Assembly: GCA_022496185.1 (NCBI GenBank)
Contig: WTXG01000137.1
Span: 32,806-96,805, forward strand
Reading direction: 5' to 3'
Origin: Multifurca ochricompacta
Lineage: Eukaryota; Basidiomycota; Agaricomycetes; Russulales; Russulaceae
Length of the DNA stretch: 64,000 nt
Part shown: positions 1 to 10,673 of the stretch, one piece after another
Numbering within the stretch: position 1 is the first letter of the stretch
Layout: each line of letters opens with the position of its first letter
Position numbers and translations under genes: made by a program
The notes under the pieces: model-generated
Seen by the model: only the letters and a program-made list of their open reading frames with translations
What the model was told of the DNA's origin: nothing
Databases searched by the model: none

Positions 1-428
1 TCATCCACTGTAGCATGAGTAGCATGGGTGGACCATTCTTGGTACCAGTCATTGAAGGGGCGAGTGCCTTGGCGAATTTCATACATGGCTTTGGTGGACA
101 GGAGGCGACTCTCTACTGGAATGAACTGTTTTTCAAAGTCAATTCTGAAGTGGTCCCAAGTCCCAAAGGAAGGGGGGTTGGCTTGGAGTGCAGTGTTGGT
201 GTGGTCTCTGGCCCATTCGCCTGCTGGTGTATCAAGTTTAAAGTGGGTGAGGGCTGCAGAGACTTGTCTGCTCTCATCAGTGAAGGCACCCTCATTCAGG
301 TAGTAGTAGTTGGCTAGTTGGGACCAGAAACGTTCTGCTTTAGAAGCTTGACCATCAAAAGATTCTGGGGGTGATCCCAGGATCTTCCCATTAGAGGCGG
401 CAGTAGTACTCATGATATTCAAAGGCAT
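1..428 (-). CDS. Gag capsid-like segment of gypsy family B (partial)
   Basis: The minus strand from the ATG at 428 reads open to the window edge. The protein has features of the retrotransposon Gag capsid family: a start rich in Ser, Thr and Pro, then PESFDGQ, WSQLANYY, a helical middle, GEWARDH and, near the edge, FNDWYQEW. In Ty3/gypsy elements this domain packages the RNA. The C-terminal half of Gag and all of Pol would lie left of the window. The real start may be further upstream, because the frame stays open before 428. The family call is from motif resemblance, without a profile search. Confidence 0.6.
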   Translation of the reverse strand, partial: MPLNIMSTTAASNGKILGSPPESFDGQASKAERFWSQLANYYYLNEGAFTDESRQVSAALTHFKLDTPAGEWARDHTNTALQANPPSFGTWDHFRIDFEKQFIPVESRLLSTKAMYEIRQGTRPFNDWYQEWSTHATHATVD

Positions 429-1676
429 TGGTGTCTTTGGAGGGTGTGAAGCAATAGCAGTAGTTGTGGAGGCAAGGGATATGGATGGGAGAGTAGGGGG
501 GGTTCTGAGGGTGATAGCACGAAGGGATTGCTCTACAGCTTCAAGGGACTGAGATACTTCTTCTTCGTCTGAGGTGATAGAAGCAACTGGGAATTGGACA
601 CGGTGGTTATTAAGATAGACCCACGCTGTATGGGTGTCAGACCAACGGACTTCCTTTCCGTTGTATGTTCCGTAGAATGTGTGGGGTCAAGGTTGCTGAT
701 GAGGTCGATGTTAGGGAAGTTACTGAGATATTCGTTTACAGAAAGGATGCGACTGTCCCAAAGGCGTTTCCAGTCGTGTCCAAGAGTCTGAGTGTAGTAG
801 TTGTCTCCTTTCCAGGTAGCAACAAAAGCACAGTCATCGTAGTCAAAGATAGGGTGGGTAAAGCCAAAGGGGACTTGAGCTAATTCTTCAGCAGTAAGAG
901 GTCGTTCTGAGGTCATTCAGAGCGGGTGCTAAGGCGGTATGTAGTCCACCCTTGGGCGTTCCAGGCGTAGTAGACTTGATAGGCTGGGCGAAGGACAGCG
1001 CGGTCTAGACGGTAGTTGCAGATGTTTCTATGGATCCAGTAATACTCTTCAACTATTCCTGGGGCAGAGATGACAATGCGAAGACGCCAAAGGAGGTTTT
1101 CAAAGTACAGGGGGTCTGTGAAGATGGGGGGTTAACAAGGAAAGGGCAGTGGTTGCGCGAGGTGGTCTCCCAGTAATCAGCTGTCCACAGGTATTCAATT
1201 TGTATTCCTTCTGTTTCTACAAGGTGCCAGCCAGAGGGGGAGGGAGCGGAGTGAAGGTGGATCTCGTCAAAGGTAAGGTTGATTCTGGTGTGGTCTAGAC
1301 GAAAGGTGGAGAGGTAGTAGAGGCGTTCTCCTCTGAGCAAGAGGGTTTCAAGTTCTGGGATGCGAGGGGGAATGTGTTCTTTCCAAAGGTATTCGTCGTT
1401 GACACAGACTAAGAGTGTTTCTAGGGGGTCCCCTGTGGAATGGGTGAGCTGGGCAAGGTGCCAATAGAGGAGTTGGTGCTGGGAATCTCGAGGAATGGCT
1501 TGACAGGGTCCGGACAGGAACTGGTTGTACTGGGTTTGGGAGAGGACTTGTCCAAAGGGGAGGAGAATTCGAAGAGGAAGATAGATGGTATCTACGTCAC
1601 ACCAGCCTTCTGCTTGTCCATTGTCGTGGAGGGTGCTGATGAGTGGTTCTGGGTAGAGGAGGGCAAGTTGTGCTTC

Positions 1677-2290
1677 TGTCACAGCTAGGTGCAACGCTGT
1701 GTCAATGTCTGGGGTTCGAGGTTGTCTAGCAAGAGTTCAAGGGCCTCAAGTCAAGTCAAGTCAAGTCAAGTCAAGTCAAATACGCCTGGTCAATGAGGCG
1801 CACGCGCGAGACGAAGTCGAGCAGAGACGCTAAGTCCTGCCACAAGGTTCTGGGGTAGAAGTTCTTCTAAGGCGCAAACTTAGAAGGTTCAAGTCGAATG
1901 TCTTTCGGTTCAATGAAGTGAGTTCCCAAGCACCTGTATTGAATACAGAAGAACAGACTTAGGGTCTTGTTCTGATCTACTAGGGGTTTATATACATGTC
2001 CTTGTGCTATGAAGGTTGGTTCTGGTAGTTACTAGAGCGTTCACTAGGTAGTCTAATGGTTGTACAGTAGAATACCCCAGAAGGATAAAGAAGGGAGAGG
2101 GGTTGCGCCCTCTGGATGTTGATCAGTAAGCCACTAAGTAGGATCAGTAAGCAAATCAATCAGCATGTAAGTAATAAGTCCTTCATAAGCAAGTCATGTG
2201 TGTATCTGTGTGATATAGTAAATATAGAAAAGAAAAAAGTAAACGACATGATGCACATGACTTCTGACACCAGCAGATGAAACCGTCACA
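1677..2290 (-). repeat. Solo LTR, family C (copy 1)
   Basis: A 614-bp LTR bounded by TGTCACAGC and CCGTCACA and flanked by the perfect 5-bp duplication GCTTC (1672-1676 and 2291-2295). It matches the copy at 5784-6394 over its length. Orientation is minus, from a TATATAAA box read on that strand (about 1990). No internal region is present, so it is the product of LTR-LTR recombination. It interrupts the family B gag ORF. It contains a short CAAGT pentanucleotide array (about 1747-1780). Confidence 0.85.
1747..1780. repeat. Pentanucleotide microsatellite (CAAGT)n
   Basis: About six to seven consecutive copies of a 5-bp unit inside solo LTR C copy 1. The corresponding part of the second LTR C copy (about 5840-5880) is much shorter, so the array expanded after the copies separated. 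Confidence 0.8.
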
Positions 2291-2441
2291 GCTTCTCTGT
2301 GGAGCTGGAAGAGGTGGTTGAACTGTCTTTGGACACGTTGGAGGCGTTCTTCTCTTTCTGCAGGGAAGGACACTATTTTTCCGGACCAGGGATTCTGTTT
2401 ATTTACTAGAGGTTTCTACAGTTTGGTGCACAACGTACTTG

Positions 2442-3500
2442 TTAGAGGTTACTATTGAAATCTATGTCTTCAAAGCAGGTGTACCTGTCTGCAGGCTGAA
2501 TGGGGAGAAGGGGGACAGGGTTGGTAGGTAATCGTACTGCTTGGGTGAGGGGGATGAGCTCTGGGTGGGTTCTAAGTGCGTCTCGAACAGTAAAATATCT
2601 GTCTTCTATTGTAACACCTAGATCAGTAAAATTTAAGGTGCCAAAGAGGCTGATAAATCATCTGTCCAGGAGATCAAAGCCTTGGAGTAATGTTCTTGCC
2701 CCACTAAAGACGTCTTGCAGTTCTGGGGAGAGGGTGCGATTCAAGCAGGCAAGGGAAGCGTTCCAGGAATAGACCAGCAGGCCCCTTTGGAAAGTGCGAG
2801 GGTTGGGGGCCAAATAACCTACTTTGGCACAAAGATTGAGGTTTACAAAGTGGGAGGGGGGGTAATGAGGGGAACGAAGAAATCGATCAAGGCAAGGATG
2901 AATAGGAATGTTGTGAAAGTGAGGAAAGCGGAGAGGAACGACCACACCAGGGAGATAATGGGGGAGATCAGCGAGCACGTCCACAAAGCAGGGGAATTGG
3001 TCAAAGAAGCTAGGTTCTCTGGAGAACTGAGTGGGCACCCAAGACTCTTGCTGACCGTCAAGTGAGTAGTATATAAGATATTGGTGAGGATTGGTTGGAT
3101 GGTCAATGCAAAGGGGGCGATTGACGAGAGAAGGAGGAGGTGTCCGATGGACAAGGCCAGGGTGGTGGGGAGAGAGGGCGTTTGCTGTAGTGGGAGGGGG
3201 TGGAGCAGGGGTTGGAAGACGAATATAATGAGGGGGGGGGGTGCCAAAGGTATTGGACGCATTTAAGAGGCCTGGAGGAACAAGAGGGGGCAATTGGAGG
3301 GTGGGGGAGGGCACAGGGAAGGGATGAAGTTCTGGGAGTTCCAGAGGAGGCAAGACCGATGAAGGAGGGGCAGGGGATGCTGTGGCAGCTGCCTCTACTA
3401 AGGCAGCAAAGTTGAGGATTTCGTGGGGGGGGGTAAGCTCATAGGGGGGGGAGGCTGCTTGATCCAAGGTATTGGACACAGGGGAGCTGTTTTGGGACAC
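2442..3500 (-). pseudogene. Proline-rich N-terminal ORF of gypsy family B
   Basis: An ATG at 3500 opens a frame of about 352 codons to the TAA at 2442-2444, broken by one TGA at 2658-2660. Residues 15-110 are very rich in Pro, Leu and Ala. The second half is globular-looking (for example HYLPGVVVPLRFPHFHNIP). It lies about 48 nt downstream of the 5' LTR, where gag starts. No zinc knuckle or enzyme motif is seen. The single nonsense codon is TGA, in keeping with the other elements here. Function beyond a Gag leader is unknown. Confidence 0.5.
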
Positions 3501-3547
3501 TAGGGCACTTTGTCAGTCACTGTCTGCTGTGAAAGAGACTGTCCAAA

Positions 3548-4124
3548 TGTTACAACTCACTGTTGACTGCCTGGACAGTGGGTTGTATGCGAGGGGAAGG
3601 GATTTAGAAGTGGGCAAAAAGGTGAGAGTGAGGGTGAAAGTGCAAGAGAGACAAAGCGAACAGCTCAAGGGCAAGGGATGAGAAGCCTTCCACAAGGTGG
3701 GGCTAATCTCCTAGGTAATCAGGAACCAGATCACAAGTGGACAGTCTGGAGCTGTCCATTCTATTCCCAAAGGGTTTATATACGTAATTACAACCGGGAC
3801 TTTGGTCTGTGCACCACTTTAGGGGAGGTTAACTTCACTTTAACTCCCTACTGATCCACCAATGAGAATAGCCCCACTTTTGGGCTTAGAAATCCACAGT
3901 CCGCAGTCCACAGTTTGTGGACTGCTGTTTAGGCATTGTGGGGTTCTGTTAGTACTCTTCCCACAGGTCTCCAATTTGGCAGGAGTCCGGCCCTGGTCCG
4001 GACTGGCCCTTCTCTGGTCTTAATCTAGGGTTATCTTCGTCTCTGAGGGTTTTTACAAAGTCTCTGGGAGCGTCTGAGGATTTCTGGGGGGTCAGGAGGT
4101 TTTCTAGGGTGTCAGTTCATGACA
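3548..4124 (-). repeat. 5' LTR, gypsy family B
   Basis: A 577-bp LTR. In the sense direction (minus) it starts TGTCATGAACTGACAC and ends GAGTTGTAACA. It is nearly identical to 55571-56149. A TATA box (TATATAA, sense) is near 3775-3785. The first 30 or so bases downstream hold the presumed primer-binding site, which I could not assign to a tRNA. Confidence 0.85.
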
Positions 4125-4567
4125 CTAGGTGTGTAGTATAGTAATATAGAGTTTCTTCAATCTCTGAAGTTTACTTGTCTTTCTAGCCTAACCACTACTA
4201 ACCACAGTCAGTAACCAGCAGCATGATTGTTCAACAAAGTCTACAAGGTAGATACTGCAAACTTATATATGTAAAGGGACAGTGATTATCTAAGGGAGAA
4301 GCACAGAGTCAAGTGGGCCTGAATATCCAGAAGCAGAGGGCGTAAAGCCTGTCTTCTGATAGGGAACTAAGTAAGTGTCTGGTCATAAGATAAGGAGATA
4401 AGGAGTCAGCATAAACAAACAGAAAGTAAACAAGCACAAAGTCAGTCACAGGGACAAGCCATGTGGAGGGATGTAAGATGGGGACATGATCAGATAAGAT
4501 AAAGAAGGGGGACAAGAGGGGTCAGTGTTGTGCAGGTTAAAGAAAAAGGGCAAGCTTGGTACTGATT
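4125..4567. repeat. Old LTR fragments between family B and D2
   Basis: No gene. Positions 4125-4203 match the end of the LTR-like insertion at about 18736-18830 (shared TAATATAGAGT and CTCTGAAGT blocks). From about 4230 to 4567 the sequence follows the second half of LTR A (TTATATATGTAA box, CTTCTGATAGGGAA block, conserved GAAAAAGGG) but is more diverged than any other copy. It looks like an old truncated LTR A. Confidence 0.55.
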
Positions 4568-4684
4568 TGTTACGTCCAGTGCAGGATGCTCTACATGACT
4601 TGTGTGACAGCTTTGTTCGTGTACTTGGGTAAGAAGCCAATAGGACTTCTTGGAGTTTAAGGATGACGAGTCAAAGTCACAGGG
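4568..4684 (-). repeat. D2 3' LTR, piece 1 of 3
   Basis: The outer end of an LTR A (TGTTACGTCCAGTG...), cut by insertion of D1 at the CAGGG target. The LTR continues at 12770-12930 and, after hAT G, at 27390-27702. Joined, the three pieces have the order and approximate length of a full LTR A (about 580-590 bp). Confidence 0.8.
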
Positions 4685-5264
4685 TGTTACGTCCGGTGTG
4701 GGACGTTCCGCACGACTTGTGCGACAGCGTTGGTCAGGGGTTTCAGATAAGAGATCAATAAGACCTCTTGGAGTCAAGGGGACGAGTCAAAGTCAAAGGG
4801 GCTGTTCCCTAAGACAATGTTAAGTGGAAAGTGCCAAAAGCACTGAGGCAATCGAGTCAAAGGATTCAAGGGGAAGTCCGAAAGACAAACACTGATGTAT
4901 TCAATAAGTCAAGTCTGAAGCCTACAGTGTAGCTAGGATGGACTTATATACATAAACAGACGGGCACCTATAGATAAGGATAACAGAGTCATGTGGGCCC
5001 AAAGATACGAAAGCGGAGGGCATAAAGCCTGGCTTCTGATAGGGAATTAAGTAAATGTCCGATCATAGAGATAAAGAGATAAGGAAAAGTAATCATAGAC
5101 AAACAGTAGGTATACAAGTCCAAACAGCGGTCACGGGGACGGAAGCAGCACATGTGAGGGGTCCCAGGAGGGAGATGTAATGAGAAAGTGAAGTGTCGGT
5201 GGATGAGTGGGGTCCCTGTTGGGAAGGGTGAAGAAAATAGGGCTGCTAGGCCCTGTTCATAACA
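4685..5264 (-). repeat. D1 3' LTR (family A)
   Basis: 580 bp, TG...CA on the sense strand, with a TATA-type box near 4945. It keeps CpG at most sites where the partner LTR (12190-12769) has TpG or CpA. Confidence 0.93.
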
Positions 5265-5295
5265 TCACCCTCCCTTCTGGCTCGAGCTGACCCAG

Positions 5296-7105
5296 CTAGA
5301 AACGCACACTGTCGTCATCCTGCACCAAATCCACATAATCATCTGCTAGGTTTCAATCCCCTACAGTGTATGTTTCGTCTGCCATGCATTGGTGTGTGCG
5401 CAGAAAGCCATATGGGCCACGTCGTCCACACTGGCAACACAGGTCGTAGACTGGACAGTCGAGCTCGCGATGACCCACGTTGTGTCGCAGACACTTTCCA
5501 CACCATCCCAAAGGGTTGACAATGGTGGGAGTGACACCCAGACGTCGGAATATGCAGAACCGACTCCAATGGAGGTTGCTTCGGCAGTGATGACACCATT
5601 TGCGGTTGAGGGGGCAATTCCAGCTGATATGATACTTGCTGTCACATCACCAGCAAGTCTCCCCTCGGGGGTTCTCGTGCATCCGTGGCATCTCAAATCG
5701 GTTCGGCAACAGTTGTGGTGCCGCTCCTAGCGATTGTGGGGGGAGGGGTCATGCATAAGTATCGGCGTACCTCTCAGCGATTGTGTCACAGCAAGGTGTG
5801 GTGCTGTGTCAAGGTTCGAGGTTCGAGGTCGTTCGTCAAGACTACAAGAGCCTCTTATCAAGTCAAGGCTTTGATCTAAGTCAAGTTGTGCCAGTCAAAG
5901 GGGCACACATGCGAGGCGAAGTCGAGCAGTGACACTAAGTCCTGCCACAAGTTTCTGGGGTCGAAGTTCCTCTAAGGCGCAATCTTAGAGGGTTCAAGTG
6001 GGAGTCTTTCAGTTCAGTGAAGTGAGTCCTAAACACCTGTATTGAATACAGAAGAACAGACTTAGAGTCTTGCTCTGATCTACTAGGGGTTTATATACAT
6101 GTTCTATGCTATGAAGGTTGGTTCTGGTAGTTACTAGAGCATTCACTAGGTAGTCTAATGGTTGTACAGTAGAATACCCCAGAAGGATAAAGAAGGGAGA
6201 GGGGTTGCGCCCTCTGGATGTTGATCAGTAAGCCACTAAGTAGGATCAGTAAGCAAATCAGTCAGCATGTAAGTAATAAGTCCTTCATAAGCAAGTCATG
6301 TGTGTATCTGCATGATATAGTAAATGTTTTAAAAAAAGAAAAAGGAAAGCACATGGTGCACATGACCCTAACACCAGCAGACAAAACCATCACAGATTGT
6401 CTGATATGCGTCCCCTATCTCCAGCCTCTTCCAAATCTCCGTCAACTCCTGCTCCACTTGGAACATGCCCCTTGTGAGCCTTGTCATTTGCTTTGCATAT
6501 TCCTTGTACTGGGTATTGAGCGTGGTGCGAAGTGTAAGGGTCTTCCACAGTCTCATTACTTCAGCTTTGAGACACGGGAGTCGCATGTCATTCAATACCT
6601 TGTCGATTGCAAATGCCTGGGGGTCGTCAGCTGTGAGGTGTCCCAGCTGTTTGTCACTCATCATGTGGTGAAGACGACCTGTGTATTGCTCCTCCAAGTA
6701 AACTGGGGCCCTGTAGACAGGCCCATCCTTTTTCATACATCCTGCGACATCCATCCCTCCGTTGGTGTAAAATATGTACTTAGCTATGACCTTTTCTCTG
6801 TCGGCCATGGTAATTTTGAGAGGGAAGTACATCGAGGAGTTTGGGTTGTTAGTGAAGAATGGGAACTCAGGTACGTCATTGTCCTGGTCCATGTTGAGGA
6901 GGTTGTTAGGGTGGGGTTCTTCGGAATGGGTGAAGTCGTCATTGGGATTGGGTGACTGGTTCTTGACACATACTTCAGCAGCTTCATAGTCGATGGGAGA
7001 GGAGGGATGAGTGGAGGGGTGAGCGGAAGGAAAGGCTTCTACGACCACAGTAGTGGCGGCAAAGGCGTCGATGGCAGCAGAGGCAGCGATGGAGGAAGAA
7101 GACAT
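5296..7105 (-). pseudogene. D1 third ORF: triple CCHC zinc-knuckle protein, split by solo LTR C
   Basis: Starts at the ATG at 7105, 71 nt after the pol stop, in a different frame. The N-terminal part (to about residue 180) has conserved blocks such as PEFPFFTNNPNSS, AKYIFYTNGGMDVAGC and PVYLEEQYTGRLHH. Next comes a helical, probably coiled-coil stretch ending GDAYQTI at about 6395. Solo LTR C (5784-6394) interrupts it there. Downstream (5779-5296) are two canonical CX2CX4HX4C zinc knuckles, then CX2CX6HX4C and a further Cys-rich segment, ending in an acidic VQDDDSVRF. Gag already carries a knuckle, so this is an extra putative nucleic-acid-binding protein in the env position. The same ORF exists in D2-D5. 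Confidence 0.75.
5784..6394 (-). repeat. Solo LTR, family C (copy 2)
   Basis: A 611-bp LTR flanked by the perfect duplication GATTG (5779-5783 and 6395-6399). It is bounded by TGTCACAGC and CCATCACA and matches 1677-2290. It interrupts the third ORF of D1; removing it and one GATTG restores the reading seen in D2 and D4. Confidence 0.92.
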
Positions 7106-7176
7106 ATTGTTATATGGTTAGGATGTTGCTGGTGGAGCATTGTTCTGGGGGGAAAGGTCGAGAGGCCGCTCTCCTT

Positions 7177-10100
7177 TTAACTATTCTTGGGCGCCTGGGG
7201 ATGTCGTAAGTGGAACTCCATGATCAGGTCCGGGGCAAAGATATTCCCAGCTGGTTCCCATGAATTGTCAGAGTCTGGGAAACCCTTCCACTTGATCAGG
7301 TAATGCAGCTTGCGCCCTCGACCTCGATAAGCAGAGTTTATAATCTGCTCCACTTCCCATTCTGCTTCTCCATCAACTAATTCCAGTGGAGGTCTTGGGA
7401 AGTTCTCCCCATGAATGGACATTTCCTTGTATGGTGTCAGGAGCTTTGCATGGAAGACTGGGTGGATCTTCCATGTGGGGGGAAGTTCGAGTTCATATGA
7501 CACGTCCAATAACTTCCTTGTGATTCTGAAAGGCCCATGACATCGGGGTGCCAATTTAGCTGTGGGGTGTGATGTGTGGATGTGCTTTCCTTCCAGCCAA
7601 ACCTGTTCATTGGCTTGATAAGGTGTGAATTTCAAGGGTTTATCCGATAAGGTCCGTTGCGCCTTTAACAGGTTTTCATTGGCGGATTTCCGGATCTCAT
7701 CCCATTGGTTGAGTCGCTGTGAGGTTGTGGGGACATTTGTAGGCTTATCAGTCCATGTGGTGTGTGGTACCCAGCCCATGATAAGGGAAAATGGGGGGGT
7801 CTTTGTTGTGCCATTGGGCCAGGAGTTATGCACAAACTCTGCTGTTGCCAGCCAGTCCACCCAATCGTCCTGTCGTCCGTTACACCAGAATTGGAGATAT
7901 TGCTCCAGCCATTGATTGGTACGCTCTGACTGTCCATCCGTTTGGGGGTGGTAGGCTGTCGAAATGTTTTGCTGTATGTCCAGAACCTTGCATAATGCTC
8001 TGGCAAATGTCGAGGTAAAGTGTGGGTCTCGGTCAGAGATGATCTTTTCTGGGAGGCCATAATGCTGGTAGACATGGTCAAGATAGAGTTTGGCCACTCC
8101 TTCAGCTGTGATGGACTCCTTGCATGGTATGAAGAGTGCTGCTTTGGAGTAGTTGTGGTCTGTGATAGTTAAGATGGATTCAAAGCCTTTAGAATTGGGC
8201 AGTTTGACTATGAAATCCATGGCAATCGTCTGGAATGGCAGAGACACAGTGGGCGTGATGGGAAGCATTGCTGGGGGATGCGGGTGCATGTTTACTTTAT
8301 TAGCCTGGCAGTCTGCGCATCCCTTCATGTAGTCTTCAACGTCCTTTTTCATGTTGGGCCACCAGTAGTCACGCTTGGCAAGAGCATAAGTATTGGCAAT
8401 GCCCGGGTGACCAGCAGAAGGGAGGTCGTGGTGAAAATGGATCACCCCCCTCTTAATGTTGTCACCGGTGGTGACAACAAGTCAGTCTCCATCTTTCCAC
8501 CAGAGACCGTTAATCTCTTTCAGGTTATGTGCATCAGCCCACGAGCAGCATAGTTCTGGGTTCATGTTTTGTGAGACTTGTGCCCATAGATCCATATCAT
8601 GAAGGCTGACTACGGCTGTCTTTGCGAACACCTCTTCTGGGAGGATGGTTACATGGTCATTGTCATCTTCCCCAGTGTGCATGTCTGGTCTTCGTGATAG
8701 TGCATCTGCTCGCGCATTTTGACTTCCTGCAATGTGCTTCAGGGTGAAGTCGTACTCCTCAAGCTCTAGGACCTCTCGTGCTACGCGTTGGCTGATCTTG
8801 TGGGGCTCTTTCCAGTACAACAAGTTTGAATGATCAGTATAGATAACTGTTTTGTAAGGGTTCCCCACAAGATATGGCCACCAGTGCCGCAGTGCTTTGA
8901 CTATGGCTAGGAGTTCCCGGTCCCAAATGTCGTAATTCCGCTTGGCAGATGAGAAGGTTTCTGAGTAGTATGCCACTGGGTGAAGTGCTTGCAAATTGTC
9001 CCTTTGATACAACACTGCCCCATTCGCAAAGTGGGAGGTGTCCACTTCTAATTCAAAGGGGCGACTCAGGTCTGGTTGGATAAGTACTGGTTCTGAGCCA
9101 ACCAGATCTCTAATCCGCTTGAATGCTTGTTGTTGTTTGGCACTCCAATGCCATGACACATCCTTTTTCAGGAGGTCGTTTAGGGGTTGTGCGATGCCCG
9201 AGAATCCTTTAACAAAACGCCGATAGAAGTTACAGAGTCCAATAAAGGATCGGACATCCTTGACACAGGTTGGTGTCAGCCATTCCCGAATTCCTTGCAC
9301 CTTGACGGGGTCCATATGCACTCGTCCTCCCTCCAGGATCACTCCCAAGTACTCAACGCTTTGCTGTTCAAAGGAGCACTTCGCAGGTTTGAGGTACAGG
9401 TCATGTTCGTGCAATATATCTAGCACCTGATGTACTCATTCTCGGTGGTGATTCAAATCGCTGGTGGTGGCAACCAGGATGTCATCCATGTAGACTACCA
9501 CTTCACCGGTGAGGATGAGATCTTGGAAGATGTGATTCATCATGGATTGGAACGTTGCTGGTGAATTGGTAAGTCCAAAAAACATAACATTCGGTTCAAA
9601 CAATCCTTGGTTCGTTTTGAATGCTGCCTTGCACTGGTCGCCTTCCTTGATTCTAACATTGTTGTAACCCCAGTGTACATCCATTTTTGAAAAGAGGGAT
9701 TTATCCCGCATGGTGTCGATGAGTTCAGAAATGAGGGGCAGGGGATAGGCGTTCTTCACAGTATACATGTTGATTTTCCGGTAATCCTGGACTGGTTGCA
9801 GCTTGCCGTCCTTCTTTTTGATGAAGAAGAAGGGTGAGGCATACTGCGACTTGGACGGGCGAATGTATCCCTTGGCTAAATGTTCTTCGAGAAATTCAGT
9901 AAGTGCCACCTGTTCGGTTTGGGATAGCGGATAGACTTTGCAGTCTATAGCAGCTGGCGTGTCTGGGAGGAGATCAATAGCATGGTCCCACGGTCACGCT
10001 GGGGGAAAGTGGTGTGATTCCTCCTCAGAGAATACCTTCCAATGCCACTGATAGACACTTGGCACTACGTCATGGTAGGTCTTCTCAGCTTGCCCCTGCA

Positions 10101-10673
10101 TGGCCTTCTGGGCTAGTTCTGATGCTTTGGTGACATAACACTGGCCAGGGTCATCCCCTTCTTTCGTTCGTGTAGTCCCTATTACTAGATGCCTGATTGC
10201 ATAATTGTAGCCCAGCGACGTGATAATGGTTGGGTACGAGTCCTTATCCATGGTTGCATCAGCCCAGTTAATCTTTGGTTCAAAAGCCGCAAGCCACGGA
10301 TAGCCCAAGATAAGATCTTCATCTCCGAGGTCTGTAATCAAGAAGCGAATGACCTTCGTTGTTTCTCCAACCTGGACTTTCAGGTCCGTGTAGTGGGTGA
10401 TCTTTCCAGCACGATTGGCTGTTCTGTCAATATTCCAAATGTTCTTTTCCTGGGGAAGTGCCAGTCTTCCCAGACCCATTGTCTTAACTAGTCATGGATG
10501 AATAAAATTGTCTGTGGCTCCAGAGTCCACTAAGATATCTCGGTCAGCCGTCCTCTGTGTAGTTTCAAAATGAACTGGTATTTTTAACGACTTGAATCGA
10601 CTAGCATACACAGAGGTGACATGGAGTGCTCATGCCCAGGCCGATGGGTTTGAGCCTAACAAAAATCCTTTTT
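7177..10673 (-). pseudogene. pol: D1 Pol polyprotein (protease-RT-RNase H-integrase-chromodomain)
   Basis: Read from the frameshift site at about 10670 to the stop at 7177. In order: aspartic protease with DSGATDNF (about 10530); reverse transcriptase with a YMDD catalytic box (about 9490) and [10 protein letters not shown]; RNase H (TDHSNLLYWK region, about 8830); integrase with an HHCC zinc domain (CADCQ) and the DDE-type core (TITDHNYSKAA, SDRDPHFTS, YHPQTDGQSER); and a chromodomain (LHYLIKWKGFPDSDNSWEP) at the C-terminus, which in chromoviruses guides integration to marked chromatin. TGA stops fall at about 10632, 10492, 9994, 9433 and 8480. Each lies where relatives have Arg or Gln, mostly CGA. 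Inactive. Confidence 0.92.

Larger units (their letters stand above)
533..2430 (-). pseudogene. Gag-region ORF of gypsy family B, split by a solo LTR
   Basis: Sense-strand coding (minus) runs leftward from about 2390, enters the solo LTR at 2290, and resumes at 1676. Across the 5-bp duplication GCTTC the two halves join in frame (...HREA then QLALLYPEPL...). The frame closes at 1053, and a shifted frame carries on to about 933. A further piece reads 916-533, with YYTQTLGHDWKRLWDSR. I do not recognise a catalytic domain. By position between leader and capsid it belongs to a long Gag polyprotein. Frameshifts and the LTR insertion make it non-functional. Confidence 0.5.
1..4124 (-). mobile_element. 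Ty3/gypsy element, family B (5' part, runs off the left edge)
   Basis: Read on the minus strand: a 5' LTR at 3548-4124, a proline-rich leader ORF (3500-2442), a second gag-region ORF, and a capsid-like segment running off position 1. The same LTR family recurs at 55571-56149 beside an integrase-chromodomain pol, which identifies the family as a gypsy chromovirus. The element is interrupted by a solo LTR of family C (1677-2290). Its outer flank (4125-4203) resembles the end of the LTR-like insertion at about 18736-18830, so it seems to have landed in an older LTR. The opposite end lies outside the window, so no target-site duplication can be tested. Confidence 0.75.

Noticed and set aside
15..317. 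100-residue plus-strand ORF at the left edge
   Set aside because: It is the antisense of the gag capsid segment on minus, which has family-like motifs.
5296..7105. Third ORF as an envelope gene
   Set aside because: No signal peptide, membrane segment or fusion-like motif; Cys residues are arranged as zinc knuckles.
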